This document shows, one piece after another, positions 16,014-23,886 of a stretch of 64,000 nucleotides of DNA. The notes under the pieces were generated by a model. It had not been told where the DNA came from. It searched no databases and worked only from the letters and a program-made list of their open reading frames with translations. The translations under genes were made by a program, and so were the position numbers. Numbering within the stretch: position 1 is the stretch's first letter; every line of letters starts with the position of its first letter. The DNA lies in the NCBI RefSeq assembly GCF_008039575.1, contig NZ_VDUY01000006.1, positions 181,435 to 245,434 on the forward strand. The letters run 5' to 3'. Source of the stretch: Zeimonas arvi. Its GTDB lineage: Bacteria; Pseudomonadota; Gammaproteobacteria; Burkholderiales; Burkholderiaceae_E.

Positions 16014-16294
16014 CGATGAGGGCGTGGGGGCGCCGGTGACTCGTGCCATGCGCCCGGCCACCGGGAGCGGCGAAACCGCGCCGGACATGTGCTGCGGCCC
16101 CGCTGCGCGGGGCTTCCCGCCCCGACCTCGGTTTGTCGCACCCGCCTCGTAGGGGCTTCGCCCCCGACGAGCGGGTCCCGCGACAAACCTTTCGGTCGCG
16201 GGCGGCTTGCACGATGTCCGGCGCGGTTTCGCCGCTCCCGGTGGCCTGGAGGTCCTGTACTGCGGACGGGTGCCGCCGCGCCCTCACGGCTGCG
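16003..16294. repeat. Structured intergenic element, copy 1 (nested inverted repeat)
   Basis: Outer arms pair at 16003-16013 with 16284-16294 (11 bp) and at 16020-16027 with 16276-16283 (one G-T wobble). A perfect 33-bp inner stem joins 16056-16088 to 16214-16246. The apical part forms a junction: S0 GTGC/GCAC (16089-16092, 16209-16212); hairpin A CCCCGC-TGC-GCGGGG (16098-16112); and a branched arm. The arm has S1 GCCC/GGGC (16119-16122, 16200-16203), S2 CGACC/GGTCG (16123-16127, 16194-16198), S3 GTTTGTCGC/GCGACAAAC (16131-16139, 16180-16188) and a capping hairpin around 16140-16176. It lies between two convergent genes and includes the amidase stop codon. Confidence 0.85.
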
Positions 16295-16430
16295 ACCACG
16301 GACGCGTTGGCGGGATGGCGCAGCGGTCGACCGCGTGCCGGTTCGATCGCCGGACCCCGCTGCCGGCTGCCCCTCGCCTGCGGCCGGGCGAACGCCCAAG
16401 CCGGCGGCCCGGCGGACGACCGAACGGCGA
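16295..16430. other. Gene-free stretch with a possible decayed element
   Basis: No coding signal is supported between copy 1 of the structured element and the maoC-like stop. A block at 16365-16383 (GGCTGC, then CCCTCGCC, then TGCGG) resembles hairpin A of copy 3 at 29313-29333. It is bracketed by GATCGCCG (16345-16352) and CGGCGATC (16425-16432). This may be a degenerate, shorter relative of the element, but the match is weak. Confidence 0.3.
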
Positions 16431-16898
16431 TCAGCCGCCCGCGCCGCGGCACTTGTACATGCCCATGCCCGTATAGCTCATCACCGTCTCGCCATCCTGG
16501 TTGATCGCCTCCTGCCGCACCCGGATCACGCCACGGTCGGGTTTGCTCTCGGAGCGGCGCTTCTCGAGGATGGTGGTGCGCACGCGCAACCGGTCGCCGG
16601 GGCGCACCGGCTTGTGCCAGCGGACTTCGTCGATGCCGGGCGAGCCCATGCTCGACAGCGGGGAGATGAAGTTGTCCACCAGCAGGCGCATCATGATGCT
16701 GCCGGTCATCCAGCCGCTGGAGATCAGGCCGCCGTAGACGGTGCGCGCGCCGGCTTCGGGATCCACGTGGAAGGGCTGCGGATCGTACTTGCGGGCGAAC
16801 TCGACGATCTCCTCCTGGGTGACCGGGTAGTCGCCGAACTCGGCGGTCTCGCCGACCTCGTAGTCCTCGAAATAGCGCTGCTTGAACGGTACCGCCAT
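16431..16898 (-). CDS. MaoC-family hydratase
   Basis: A 155-residue hot-dog-fold protein of the MaoC/(R)-hydratase type, likely acting on an enoyl-CoA or related thioester. YFEDYEVGE opens the protein, and the hydratase-type motif appears as RKYDPQPFHVDPEA, with the catalytic Asp/His pair in DPQPFH, then VYGGLISSGW. A strong ribosome binding site (GGGAGG) precedes the ATG. It is divergent from the hslR-like gene, with 83 bases between them. Neighbours do not reveal the substrate. Confidence 0.88.
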   Translation of the reverse strand: MAVPFKQRYFEDYEVGETAEFGDYPVTQEEIVEFARKYDPQPFHVDPEAGARTVYGGLISSGWMTGSIMMRLLVDNFISPLSSMGSPGIDEVRWHKPVRPGDRLRVRTTILEKRRSESKPDRGVIRVRQEAINQDGETVMSYTGMGMYKCRGAGG

Positions 16899-16969
16899 CC
16901 TCGATCCTCCCTGTTTCGATGACCCTGCCGGCCGCTCGTCCGTGCGGGGGCGGGCGGCTTCCTGGACCC

Positions 16970-16975
16970 TAGAAT
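16970..16975 (+). promoter_or_regulatory. -10 hexamer six bases before the hslR-like ATG
   Basis: TAGAAT ends exactly six bases before the ATG at 16982. A promoter using it would start transcription at or within a base of the A of the ATG, giving a leaderless mRNA. No ribosome binding site is visible before this ATG, which fits. The same spacing and hexamer occur before pdeM. Confidence 0.45.
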
Positions 16976-16981
16976 ACCCGG

Positions 16982-17374
16982 ATGGACGAATCGCTTCGTG
17001 TCGATAAATGGCTGTGGGCCGCGCGCTTCTTCAAGAGCCGCAGCCTGGCGCAGACCGCCATCGAGAACGGCCGGGTGCTGGTCGGCGGGCAGCGGGTCAA
17101 GCTGTCCCGGGCGCTGCGCCTGGGCGACGAGCTCACGCTGCGCATCGGCGACGACGAGCGCACGATCGTCGTGCTCGGCCTCGACGATCGCCGCGGCCCG
17201 GCCTCCGTCGCGCAGGCGCTCTACGAGGAAACGCGCGCGTCGGTCGAGCGTCGCGAGGCCCGGCGCGAGTCGCGTCGCTTCTTCACCGAGCCGGCCGAGG
17301 CGATCGCGCACGGCCGACCCACCAAGCGCGACCGTCGCCAGATCGGGCGCCTGCGCGCCGACGGGAGCGCCTGA
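16982..17374 (+). CDS. hslR: Hsp15-like S4 RNA-binding protein
   Basis: A 130-residue protein with an S4 RNA-binding domain at residues 5-65 (RVDKWLWAARFFKSRSLAQ, then IENGRVLVGGQRVK). The C-terminal tail is basic. This is the layout of Hsp15, which binds free 50S subunits carrying a stalled peptidyl-tRNA. The coding start follows a -10-like hexamer directly with no Shine-Dalgarno sequence. The stop lies two bases before the ATG of the next gene. Confidence 0.88.
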   Translation: MDESLRVDKWLWAARFFKSRSLAQTAIENGRVLVGGQRVKLSRALRLGDELTLRIGDDERTIVVLGLDDRRGPASVAQALYEETRASVERREARRESRRFFTEPAEAIAHGRPTKRDRRQIGRLRADGSA

Positions 17375-17376
17375 GC

Positions 17377-18009
17377 ATGGGCCGCCTGCCTGTCGCCTCG
17401 TGGCGCGGGCGCCGCCGCTTCGCGAGGCGCGTGTCGGGTGCCGGCTTCGCCGTGCTCGTGGCGGCGCTGGCCGCGCACGCCCGTCCGGTCCTGGCGGTCG
17501 GCGCCGAGGCGGTGTCGCTGGACGAAGCCGCTCGACGCCTCGCCTCGGGCGGCTGGATCTTGATGATGCGTCATGCGGCCACCGAGCCCGGGGTGGGCGA
17601 CCCGCCGGAGTTCCGGCTCGGGGCCTGCGCCACGCAGCGCAACCTGTCGGCGGCCGGCCGCGAGCAGGCCAGGCAGGCCGGCGCGGCAATGCGCGCTGCG
17701 GGGATCCGCCTTCACGAAGTGCGAACCAGCCAGTGGTGCCGTTGTCGCGAGACCGCCGAGCTGGCCTTCGGGCGAGCGGCCGACTGGCCGGCGCTGAACT
17801 CGTTCTTCGCCTCGCGCGGCGGCGAATCTGCCCAGACCGATCAGGTCCGTGCCTGGGCGGCCACGCTGGAAGCCGGCCGCAACGCGATGCTGGTCACGCA
17901 CCAGGTCAACATCAGCGCGGTGATGGGGCAGTTCGCTGCCCCGGGAGAGGTCGTCGCGGGCCGCTGGCGAGCGGGGCAGATCGAACCGGCCTTCCGCTTC
18001 GTTCCCTGA
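17377..18009 (+). CDS. Exported histidine phosphatase family protein
   Basis: A 210-residue protein. The N-terminus has basic residues (RGRRRFARR) and a hydrophobic segment to about residue 40, suggesting export. The phosphatase core begins with ILMMRHAATEPG, which carries the catalytic histidine (RHA instead of the more common RHG). A second histidine is in MLVTHQVNIS and the conserved arginine in EVRTSQWCRCRETA. This is the SixA/phosphoglycerate-mutase-like fold; the substrate is unknown. It starts two bases after the hslR-like stop, so it is probably co-transcribed. Confidence 0.82.
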   Translation: MGRLPVASWRGRRRFARRVSGAGFAVLVAALAAHARPVLAVGAEAVSLDEAARRLASGGWILMMRHAATEPGVGDPPEFRLGACATQRNLSAAGREQARQAGAAMRAAGIRLHEVRTSQWCRCRETAELAFGRAADWPALNSFFASRGGESAQTDQVRAWAATLEAGRNAMLVTHQVNISAVMGQFAAPGEVVAGRWRAGQIEPAFRFVP

Positions 18010-18069
18010 GCGGCGCGCCATCGATCGGCGCGGGCGCCGGTGCGCCGCCCGGGCGGGGCTTCCGGGCCC

Positions 18070-18339
18070 TCAGCGCCCGTCGTCGGGCTTGCTGGTGAGC
18101 ATCCAGGTCAGCGCGCTCGACGCGGCGAACAGCGCCCAGAACACGAAGAAGCCCACCGTGTAGGCGGCCTCGCGCGTGCCGGCCAGGTGCAGGCCCACGA
18201 ACACCAGTTCCTGGGGGTCGATCATCGAAAAGACGATGCCGACCGCCACCGCGGCCATCAGGAAGGACGGCCAGAGCACCTGCATCATGAAGCGGCCGAG
18301 CCGGCGCTCGCCGATCGGCTTGGGGTCGAGTTCGGTCAT
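18070..18339 (-). CDS. Small two-helix membrane protein at the end of the cbb3 cluster
   Basis: An 89-residue protein with two predicted membrane segments (about residues 23-42 and 60-80). Its ATG overlaps the stop of the fixH-like gene (ATGA), so it is very likely the last gene of the cbb3 oxidase/maturation unit. I recognise no domain. A role in oxidase assembly is inferred only from position and coupling. Confidence 0.7.
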   Translation of the reverse strand: MTELDPKPIGERRLGRFMMQVLWPSFLMAAVAVGIVFSMIDPQELVFVGLHLAGTREAAYTVGFFVFWALFAASSALTWMLTSKPDDGR

Positions 18340-18869
18340 CGGCGGCCTCCGGCGATGACGGGGTCCGAGGCGAGTTTCAGCGGAACGTCGAACCGGTCGG
18401 TGCGGGCGAGCAGGCGCCAGCTGCGCTGTGGATCCTCGAGATGCACGATCCAGTGCCCGCTGGCAGGCAGCACGCCGCCGGCCTGGTAGCGGCCGCCGCC
18501 GGTGTGGCGAAGCGCCACCTGCGCGTCGAGCGCCGATTCGGTCGCGTGCACCAGTTTCAGGTTGAGCACGTCCGGGTATCCGAAGTCTGCGAGCTTCCCG
18601 GCGAGCTCGACCGCGATCCCGCCCGTGGCGCCGGCGCCCGGCACCAGCGTGGCTTCCAGTCCGAGCTGCGTGGCGCGATCGTCGCGCGCGAGCTGCTGGT
18701 TGATCGCGCGGCCTTCCCGGTAGTAGTCGTCGACCACCATCGAGTTGTTGGCGTTGGCGGCCAGCCACCAGGTGAAGATGCCGCCGAACATTGCGGTGGC
18801 CGGCATGATCATCAGCAGCCAGGGCCAGCGCTGTCGGTACCAGGGAGTGACGATCGATGCTTCGGGCAT
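18336..18869 (-). CDS. FixH-family protein (CcoH-like)
   Basis: A 177-residue protein with one N-terminal membrane helix (about residues 15-38: WPWLLMIMPATAMFGG). It continues with VDDYYREGRAINQQLARD, the typical FixH/CcoH opening, and a periplasmic beta-rich domain. CcoH helps assemble or stabilise cbb3 oxidase. It lies 34 bases downstream of ccoG on the same strand. The periplasmic domain diverges from well-known CcoH, so the family is sure and the exact role less so. Confidence 0.82.
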   Translation of the reverse strand: MPEASIVTPWYRQRWPWLLMIMPATAMFGGIFTWWLAANANNSMVVDDYYREGRAINQQLARDDRATQLGLEATLVPGAGATGGIAVELAGKLADFGYPDVLNLKLVHATESALDAQVALRHTGGGRYQAGGVLPASGHWIVHLEDPQRSWRLLARTDRFDVPLKLASDPVIAGGRR

Positions 18870-18903
18870 GCCTCGTGGATCCTTGCTCGGTTGGGCGGGT
18901 CGT

Positions 18904-20325
18904 TCAGCGCGGGACGAAGAAGGTCGACTTCGCGCTGGTCGACACCGATTCGTCCGTGCCGTCTCGCACGCTGAACCGGATCGGGTTGCTGCCGGGCTTG
19001 CCGTTGCCGGGCTTCGTGCGCACGGTGATCGGCACCATCCTGACGCCGGCCGGGCCGACCTGGAACTCGGTCTGTCCCTCGACGAAGATCGACTCGATGC
19101 CCTCGACGCTTACCACGAAGCGGCGCGCGGTCTCCGACGAGTTCATCAGCTGCAGGCGATAGGTGTTCTCGATCATGCCGTCGGCCACTTCGCGGCCGAG
19201 CGAGCGGTCGGGGATCACGTCGAGCTTGACCGGCGAGCGCATCAGCAGGTGCGCGAACAGCGCGAGCGTGACCACGAGCAGGACGCCGGCGTAGACCAGC
19301 ACTCGCGGCCGGGCCACGCGCTTGAACACCTCCTTGTCCTTCAGGCCCTGCGCCATCGCGTTCTCGGACGTGTACCGGATCAGGCCGCGCGGGTAGTTCA
19401 TCTTGTCCATCACCTGGTCGCAGGCGTCGATGCACGCCGCGCAGCCGATGCACTCGTACTGCAGGCCTTCGCGGATGTCGATGCCGGTCGGGCAGACCTG
19501 CACGCACAGCGTGCAGTCGATGCAGTCGCCCAGCCCCATCGCCGACGGGTCGGCCTTCCTGGAGCGCGACCCGCGCGGCTCGCCGCGCTGGGCGTCGTAG
19601 GTGACCGTCAGCGTGTCACGGTCGAACATGACGCCCTGGAAGCGCGCGTACGGGCACATGTACATGCAGACCTGCTCGCGCATGAAGCCGGCGTTGCCCC
19701 AGGTCGCGAAGCCGTAGAAGAGCACCCAGAAGGTCTGCCAGGGGCCGGTGGACAGGGTGAGGATCGCGCCGAGCAGCTCGCGGATCGGCGTGAAGTAGCC
19801 CACGAAGGTGATGCCGGTCCACAGCGCGATCAGCACCCACAGCACGTGCTTGGTGGCCTTGCGCGCGAACTTGGCGCCGGACATCGGGGACTTGTCGAGC
19901 TTCATCCGGGCGGTGCGGTCGCCCTCGACCTTGCGCTCGACCCACATGAAAATCTCGGTGTAGACCGTCTGCGGGCAGGCGTAGCCGCACCACAGGCGGC
20001 CGGCCACCGCGGTGAACAGGAACAGCGAGAGCGCGGAGATGACCAGCAGGCCGGTCAGGTAGATGAAGTCCTGCGGGTACAGGACCGTGCCGAACAGGTA
20101 GAAGCGGCGCGCCTCGAGGTCGAACAGGACCATCGGCCGATCGCCCCAGCCGAGCCAGGGCAGGCCGTAGAACAGGAGTTGCGTGAACCAGACCAGCGCC
20201 CACCGCCAGCCGGCGAACAGGCCGGTGACTGCCCTCGGGTAGATCTTCTTGCGGACCTCGTAGAGGGCGACCTCGACGTCGCTGGGCGCGCTGGCGCCCC
20301 GCGATCGGCTGGCTGGCTCGGACAT
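18904..20325 (-). CDS. ccoG: Cytochrome c oxidase accessory protein CcoG
   Basis: A 473-residue membrane ferredoxin-like protein (CcoG/RdxA/FixG), linked to copper reduction for cbb3 assembly. It has about five membrane segments, and the GYACPQTVYTEIF motif lies near residue 115. Two 4Fe-4S motifs follow (CIDCTLCVQVCPTGID and CIGCAACIDACDQVMD, about residues 270-315), then a last membrane helix and a periplasmic Ig-like domain ending FFVPR. It starts 9 bases after ccoP ends, in the same operon. Confidence 0.95.
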   Translation of the reverse strand: MSEPASRSRGASAPSDVEVALYEVRKKIYPRAVTGLFAGWRWALVWFTQLLFYGLPWLGWGDRPMVLFDLEARRFYLFGTVLYPQDFIYLTGLLVISALSLFLFTAVAGRLWCGYACPQTVYTEIFMWVERKVEGDRTARMKLDKSPMSGAKFARKATKHVLWVLIALWTGITFVGYFTPIRELLGAILTLSTGPWQTFWVLFYGFATWGNAGFMREQVCMYMCPYARFQGVMFDRDTLTVTYDAQRGEPRGSRSRKADPSAMGLGDCIDCTLCVQVCPTGIDIREGLQYECIGCAACIDACDQVMDKMNYPRGLIRYTSENAMAQGLKDKEVFKRVARPRVLVYAGVLLVVTLALFAHLLMRSPVKLDVIPDRSLGREVADGMIENTYRLQLMNSSETARRFVVSVEGIESIFVEGQTEFQVGPAGVRMVPITVRTKPGNGKPGSNPIRFSVRDGTDESVSTSAKSTFFVPR

Positions 20326-20334
20326 CGTGTGAGT

Positions 20335-21252
20335 CTAGCGCGACGCGGCTTCGGAGCGGTTGGACAGGCCCCAGACGTAGGCGGTCAGGAGGTGGATCTT
20401 GCCGTCGCCCAGGAGTTCGCCGAAGGCGGGCATCTGGTTGTTGCGCCCCTTGTTGATCGTTTCGATGGTCGTGGCGAGGCCGCCGCCGTAGAGCCAGGTC
20501 TTGTCGGTCAGGTTGGGTGCGCCCAGGGCGGGATTGCCCTTGCCCTCGGGCCCGTGGCAGGCCGCGCAGACGCCGAACTTGTCCTTGCCCAGCGCCGCCC
20601 GGGCGGCGTCGTGGCCGCTGTCGGACAGCGACAGCACGTAGTGCGCCAGGTTGGTCACGTCGTCGGACGAGCCGACCGCCGCGCCCATCGGCGGCATCAC
20701 GCCCTGCCGGCCCTGGGTGATCGTGGCCTTGATCGCCTCGGGCTCGCCGCCCCACAGCCAGTCACGGTCGGCCAGGTTCGGGAAGCCGCGGCTGCCCTGG
20801 GCCGTGGAGCCGTGGCACTGCACGCAGTAGGTCAGGTACAGGCGCTCGCCCATTTCGCGGGCTTGCGGGTCGGCGGCCACGGTCTTGACGTCCTGGGCCA
20901 TGAACTTGGCGAACAGCGGCTCCACCGCCTGGTTGACCCGGGCCACTTCGCGCTCGTACTGGTCCTTCTGGCTCCAGCCCAGCGTGCCGGCGAAGCTGCC
21001 CAGCCCGGGGTAGAGGATCAGGTACACCACCGAGAAGACGCAGGTGAGGATGAACAGCCACAGCCACCAGCGCGGCAGCGGGTTGTTGAACTCCTCGAGG
21101 TCTTCGTCCCATTTGTGACCGGTGGTGCCGACCTCCTGGCCCTTGACCTTGCCCTTGGCGAGCGCCAGCGCGAGCCACAGGCAGAAGAGGATCGACGCGA
21201 TCGTGACGATCGCGATGTAGAGGCTCCAGCCGGAACTCGTGAAATCGGCCAT
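20335..21252 (-). CDS. ccoP: cbb3-type cytochrome c oxidase subunit III (diheme)
   Basis: The 305-residue diheme subunit that passes electrons to CcoO. Two membrane segments (about residues 8-30 and 62-82) are followed by two cytochrome c domains with CVQCH (about residue 148) and CAACH (about residue 230). Distal methionines are plausible in VMPPMG and QMPAF. The short linker GHKWDEDLEEFNNPLPRWW is the usual CcoP signature. It follows ccoQ after 57 bases. Confidence 0.96.
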   Translation of the reverse strand: MADFTSSGWSLYIAIVTIASILFCLWLALALAKGKVKGQEVGTTGHKWDEDLEEFNNPLPRWWLWLFILTCVFSVVYLILYPGLGSFAGTLGWSQKDQYEREVARVNQAVEPLFAKFMAQDVKTVAADPQAREMGERLYLTYCVQCHGSTAQGSRGFPNLADRDWLWGGEPEAIKATITQGRQGVMPPMGAAVGSSDDVTNLAHYVLSLSDSGHDAARAALGKDKFGVCAACHGPEGKGNPALGAPNLTDKTWLYGGGLATTIETINKGRNNQMPAFGELLGDGKIHLLTAYVWGLSNRSEAASR

Positions 21253-21309
21253 TTTTCGTTCTCCGCGGATGTTCGCGTCGGATTCTTCGAGGGGGCGTGT
21301 CCAGGGGGC

Positions 21310-21456
21310 TCAGAGGTCGTCGCGCTCGGCGAAGGGCAGGCGCGATGCTTCCTCGAAGCGCTTGCGCTGCCGGCCGCTCCAGGCCCACATCACGATGCCC
21401 AGGAAGACCAGCAGGCTCACCACGGCGATGATCCCGCGCAGCACGTTGATGTCCAT
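21310..21456 (-). CDS. ccoQ: cbb3-type cytochrome c oxidase subunit IV (CcoQ)
   Basis: A 48-residue protein, MDINVLRGIIAVVSLLVFLG then IVMWAWSGRQRKRF, with a single membrane helix and a basic then acidic tail ending ERDDL. The size, the W-S/G-R motif after the helix, and the place between ccoO and ccoP identify the small stabilising subunit. A GGGAG-like ribosome binding site precedes the ATG. Confidence 0.9.
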   Translation of the reverse strand: MDINVLRGIIAVVSLLVFLGIVMWAWSGRQRKRFEEASRLPFAERDDL

Positions 21457-21481
21457 GTCGACTCCCTTCACGCCCCGTGTG

Positions 21482-22096
21482 TCACTGCGGCTTGCTGAGC
21501 GAGGTACCCAGCACCTGCAGGTACGCGATCACTGCGTCCATCTCGGTGCGGTCCTTCAGCTCTTCCGGCGCCTTGTCGATCTGCTCGGCGGTGTACGGAT
21601 GGCCCAGCTTGACCAGCGCGCGCATCTTGGCCTGGATCGAGCCGTCGTCGGCCGGCGTCCTGGCGAGCCACGGATAACCCGGCATGTTCGATTCCGGCAC
21701 GAGGTCGCGCGGATTGATCAGGTGCACGCGATGCCATTCGTCGGTGTAGCGGCCGCCGACCCGCGCCAGGTCCGGCCCCGTGCGCTTGCTGCCCCACTGG
21801 AACGGACGGTCGTAGACGAACTCGCCGGCCACCGAGTAGTGGCCGTAGCGCTCGGTCTCGGCGCGGAAGGGCCGGATCATCTGCGAGTGGCAGTTGTAGC
21901 AGCCTTCGCGAACGTAGATGTCGCGTCCGGTGAGCTGCAGCGCGGTGTAGGGCTTGAGCCCCGCGACCGGCTCGGTGGTCGACTTCTGGAAATAGAGCGG
22001 AACGATCTCGACCAGGCCGCCGATGCTGATCGTGACGATGATCAGGACGATCATCAGCGGCAGGTTCTTCTCGATGATCGAATGCGAGAACTTCAT
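21482..22096 (-). CDS. ccoO: cbb3-type cytochrome c oxidase subunit II (monoheme)
   Basis: The 204-residue membrane-anchored monoheme cytochrome c. One N-terminal helix (about residues 12-34) is followed by [20 protein letters not shown], which carries the CYNCH heme motif, and the distal methionine is likely in [27 protein letters not shown] is characteristic. It lies 18 bases after ccoN in the same direction. Confidence 0.96.
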   Translation of the reverse strand: MKFSHSIIEKNLPLMIVLIIVTISIGGLVEIVPLYFQKSTTEPVAGLKPYTALQLTGRDIYVREGCYNCHSQMIRPFRAETERYGHYSVAGEFVYDRPFQWGSKRTGPDLARVGGRYTDEWHRVHLINPRDLVPESNMPGYPWLARTPADDGSIQAKMRALVKLGHPYTAEQIDKAPEELKDRTEMDAVIAYLQVLGTSLSKPQ

Positions 22097-22114
22097 TGTC
22101 TTTCTCCTTCCCGC

Positions 22115-23557
22115 TCAGGCGTGGGCCGGGTCGAGGCGCGGCACCGGCGCGTCGACCGCCTTGCCGCCGCGAATCGTCATCACCATGTTCCAGAGCATCA
22201 CGCCCATGCCGCTCAGGTACAGCAGGCCGCCCAGCACCCGGATGTAGTAGTACGGGTAGGTGGCCTTGAGCGACTCGATGAAGGCATAGGTGAGCGTGCC
22301 GTCCGGGTTGGTGGCGCGCCACATCAGGCCCTGCGTGACACCGGCGATCCACATCGCGGCGATGTAGAGCACCACGCCGATCGTGGCGATCCAGAAGTGC
22401 GCCTCGATGGCGCGCACGCTGTACATCTGCGTGCGGCCGAACAATCGGGGCAGCAGGTAGTAGATCGAGCCCATCGTGATGAACCCGACCCAGCCCAGCG
22501 CGCCCGAGTGCACGTGGCCGACGGTCCAGTCGGTGTAGTGCGACAGCGCGTTGACCGTCTTGATCGACATCATCGGACCCTCGAAGGTCGACATGCCGTA
22601 GAAGGACAGCGAGACGATCAGGAACTTCAGGATCGGGTCCGTGCGCAGTTTGTGCCAGGCGCCCGAGAGGGTCATGATCCCGTTGATCATGCCGCCCCAC
22701 GACGGCGCCAGCAGGATCAGCGAGAACACCATGCCCACGCTCTGCGCCCAGTCGGGCAGCGCCGTGTAGTGCAGGTGGTGCGGGCCGGCCCACATGTAGG
22801 TGAAGATCAGCGCCCAGAAGTGCACGATCGACAGCCGGTACGAGTACACCGGGCGCTCGGCCTGCTTGGGGATGAAGTAGTACATCATTCCCAGGAAACC
22901 CGCGGTCAGGAAGAAGCCGACCGCGTTGTGGCCGTACCACCACTGCACCATCGCATCCTGCACGCCCGCGTACAGCGAGTACGACTTGGTGCCGGTCACC
23001 GGCAACGCCAGGTTGTTGAAGATGTGCAGCACGGCGATCGTGATGATGAAGGCGCCGTAGAACCAGTTGGCCACGTAGATGTGGGGCGTCTTGCGCTTGG
23101 CCACCGTGCCGAAGAACACGATCGCGTAGGCCACCCACACTGCGGTGATCAGCAGGTCGACCGGCCACTCGAGCTCGGCGTACTCCTTGCTCTGCGTGAT
23201 GCCCAGCGGCAGCGTGACCACCGCCGAGAGGATCACCAGCTGCCAGCCCCAGAACACGAAGGAAGCCAGCGCGGGCGAGAACAGCGGTGTCTGGCAGGTT
23301 CGCTGGACCACGTAGAACGAGGTGGCGATCAGGCCGGTGCCGCCGAACGCGAAGATCACCGCGTTGGTGTGCAGCGGACGCAGCCGGCTGTAGGTGAGCC
23401 AGGGGATGTCGAAGTTCAGCGCCGGCCAGGCCAGCTGCGCGGCGATGAACACGCCGACCAGCATGCCGACGAATCCCCAGATGACGGTCATGACCGTCAG
23501 TTGCCGGATGACCTTGTAGTGATAGGTCTCACCCGTAAGCGGCCTTGTCGTGCTCAT
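22115..23557 (-). CDS. ccoN: cbb3-type cytochrome c oxidase subunit I
   Basis: The 480-residue catalytic subunit, a 12-helix heme-copper oxidase with low-spin heme b and a heme b3-CuB centre. Ligand histidines lie in [27 protein letters not shown] and [18 protein letters not shown]. An ATG nine codons upstream (23584) is in frame. I chose 23557 because a GGGGG ribosome binding site precedes it and because the upstream ATG lies inside the predicted -10 box. With this start the leader is about 19 bases. Confidence 0.95.
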   Translation of the reverse strand: MSTTRPLTGETYHYKVIRQLTVMTVIWGFVGMLVGVFIAAQLAWPALNFDIPWLTYSRLRPLHTNAVIFAFGGTGLIATSFYVVQRTCQTPLFSPALASFVFWGWQLVILSAVVTLPLGITQSKEYAELEWPVDLLITAVWVAYAIVFFGTVAKRKTPHIYVANWFYGAFIITIAVLHIFNNLALPVTGTKSYSLYAGVQDAMVQWWYGHNAVGFFLTAGFLGMMYYFIPKQAERPVYSYRLSIVHFWALIFTYMWAGPHHLHYTALPDWAQSVGMVFSLILLAPSWGGMINGIMTLSGAWHKLRTDPILKFLIVSLSFYGMSTFEGPMMSIKTVNALSHYTDWTVGHVHSGALGWVGFITMGSIYYLLPRLFGRTQMYSVRAIEAHFWIATIGVVLYIAAMWIAGVTQGLMWRATNPDGTLTYAFIESLKATYPYYYIRVLGGLLYLSGMGVMLWNMVMTIRGGKAVDAPVPRLDPAHA

Positions 23558-23575
23558 TCGAACCCCCGTGGCAGG

Positions 23576-23624
23576 ACTGCCCATTATCTTGATGTGGTTT
23601 CCTGGCGATCTTGCGCTGCGTCAA
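23576..23624 (-). promoter_or_regulatory. FNR/Anr-type class II promoter of ccoNOQP
   Basis: On the minus strand an FNR-like site lies at 23611-23624 (TTGCG-N4-GTCAA read on plus; consensus TTGAT-N4-ATCAA, seven of ten positions). A -10 GATAAT lies at 23583-23588. A start of transcription seven bases further, near 23576, puts the FNR box centre at -41.5, exactly the class II arrangement. This fits the known control of cbb3 oxidases by low oxygen. The whole promoter lies inside the 3' end of ccoS. Confidence 0.65.
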
Positions 23625-23886
23625 TGCGCAACGTGTCGCCATTGTCAGCGACGTTCCGATTGTCGCCGCTTCGTGTGTCGGGCGCGCTGCGGTGATCGCC
23701 GCCCCCCTCGTCGGCCGCCGGCTCGCCGGCCCGGGCCGGCCGGTCGTCGTCGTGGAGCACGCTCCAGGCCGGGCCGTCCATGTCCTCGAACTGTCCGCTG
23801 TCGGACATCCGCAGGAAGACCCACGCCGCGGCGAAGACCGCGACGACGCTGAGCGGGATCAGCAGGTACAAGGCTTCCATCTTCAT
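23584..23886 (-). CDS. ccoS: cbb3-type oxidase assembly protein CcoS
   Basis: A 100-residue protein opening [20 protein letters not shown], one membrane helix, then [19 protein letters not shown], the CcoS signature. The start ATG overlaps the ccoI stop (ATGA); a second ATG two codons on is also possible. The family is usually about 50-70 residues. Here about 50 extra polar residues follow, coded by the DNA that also holds the ccoN promoter, and the TAA stop is part of the -10 box. The tail is therefore probably not conserved for function. Confidence 0.88.
   Translation of the reverse strand: MKMEALYLLIPLSVVAVFAAAWVFLRMSDSGQFEDMDGPAWSVLHDDDRPARAGEPAADEGGGDHRSAPDTRSGDNRNVADNGDTLRIDAAQDRQETTSR

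Noticed and set aside
16338..16356. GGTTCGATC-like stretch resembling a tRNA T-loop
   Set aside because: No acceptor stem, D-arm or anticodon arm can be built around it. It lies in the decayed-repeat region.
18010..18069. Bidirectional intrinsic terminator between the histidine phosphatase and the cbb3 cluster
   Set aside because: There is a GC-rich palindrome (CCGCCCGGGCGG), but no T-run on either strand, so termination cannot be claimed.
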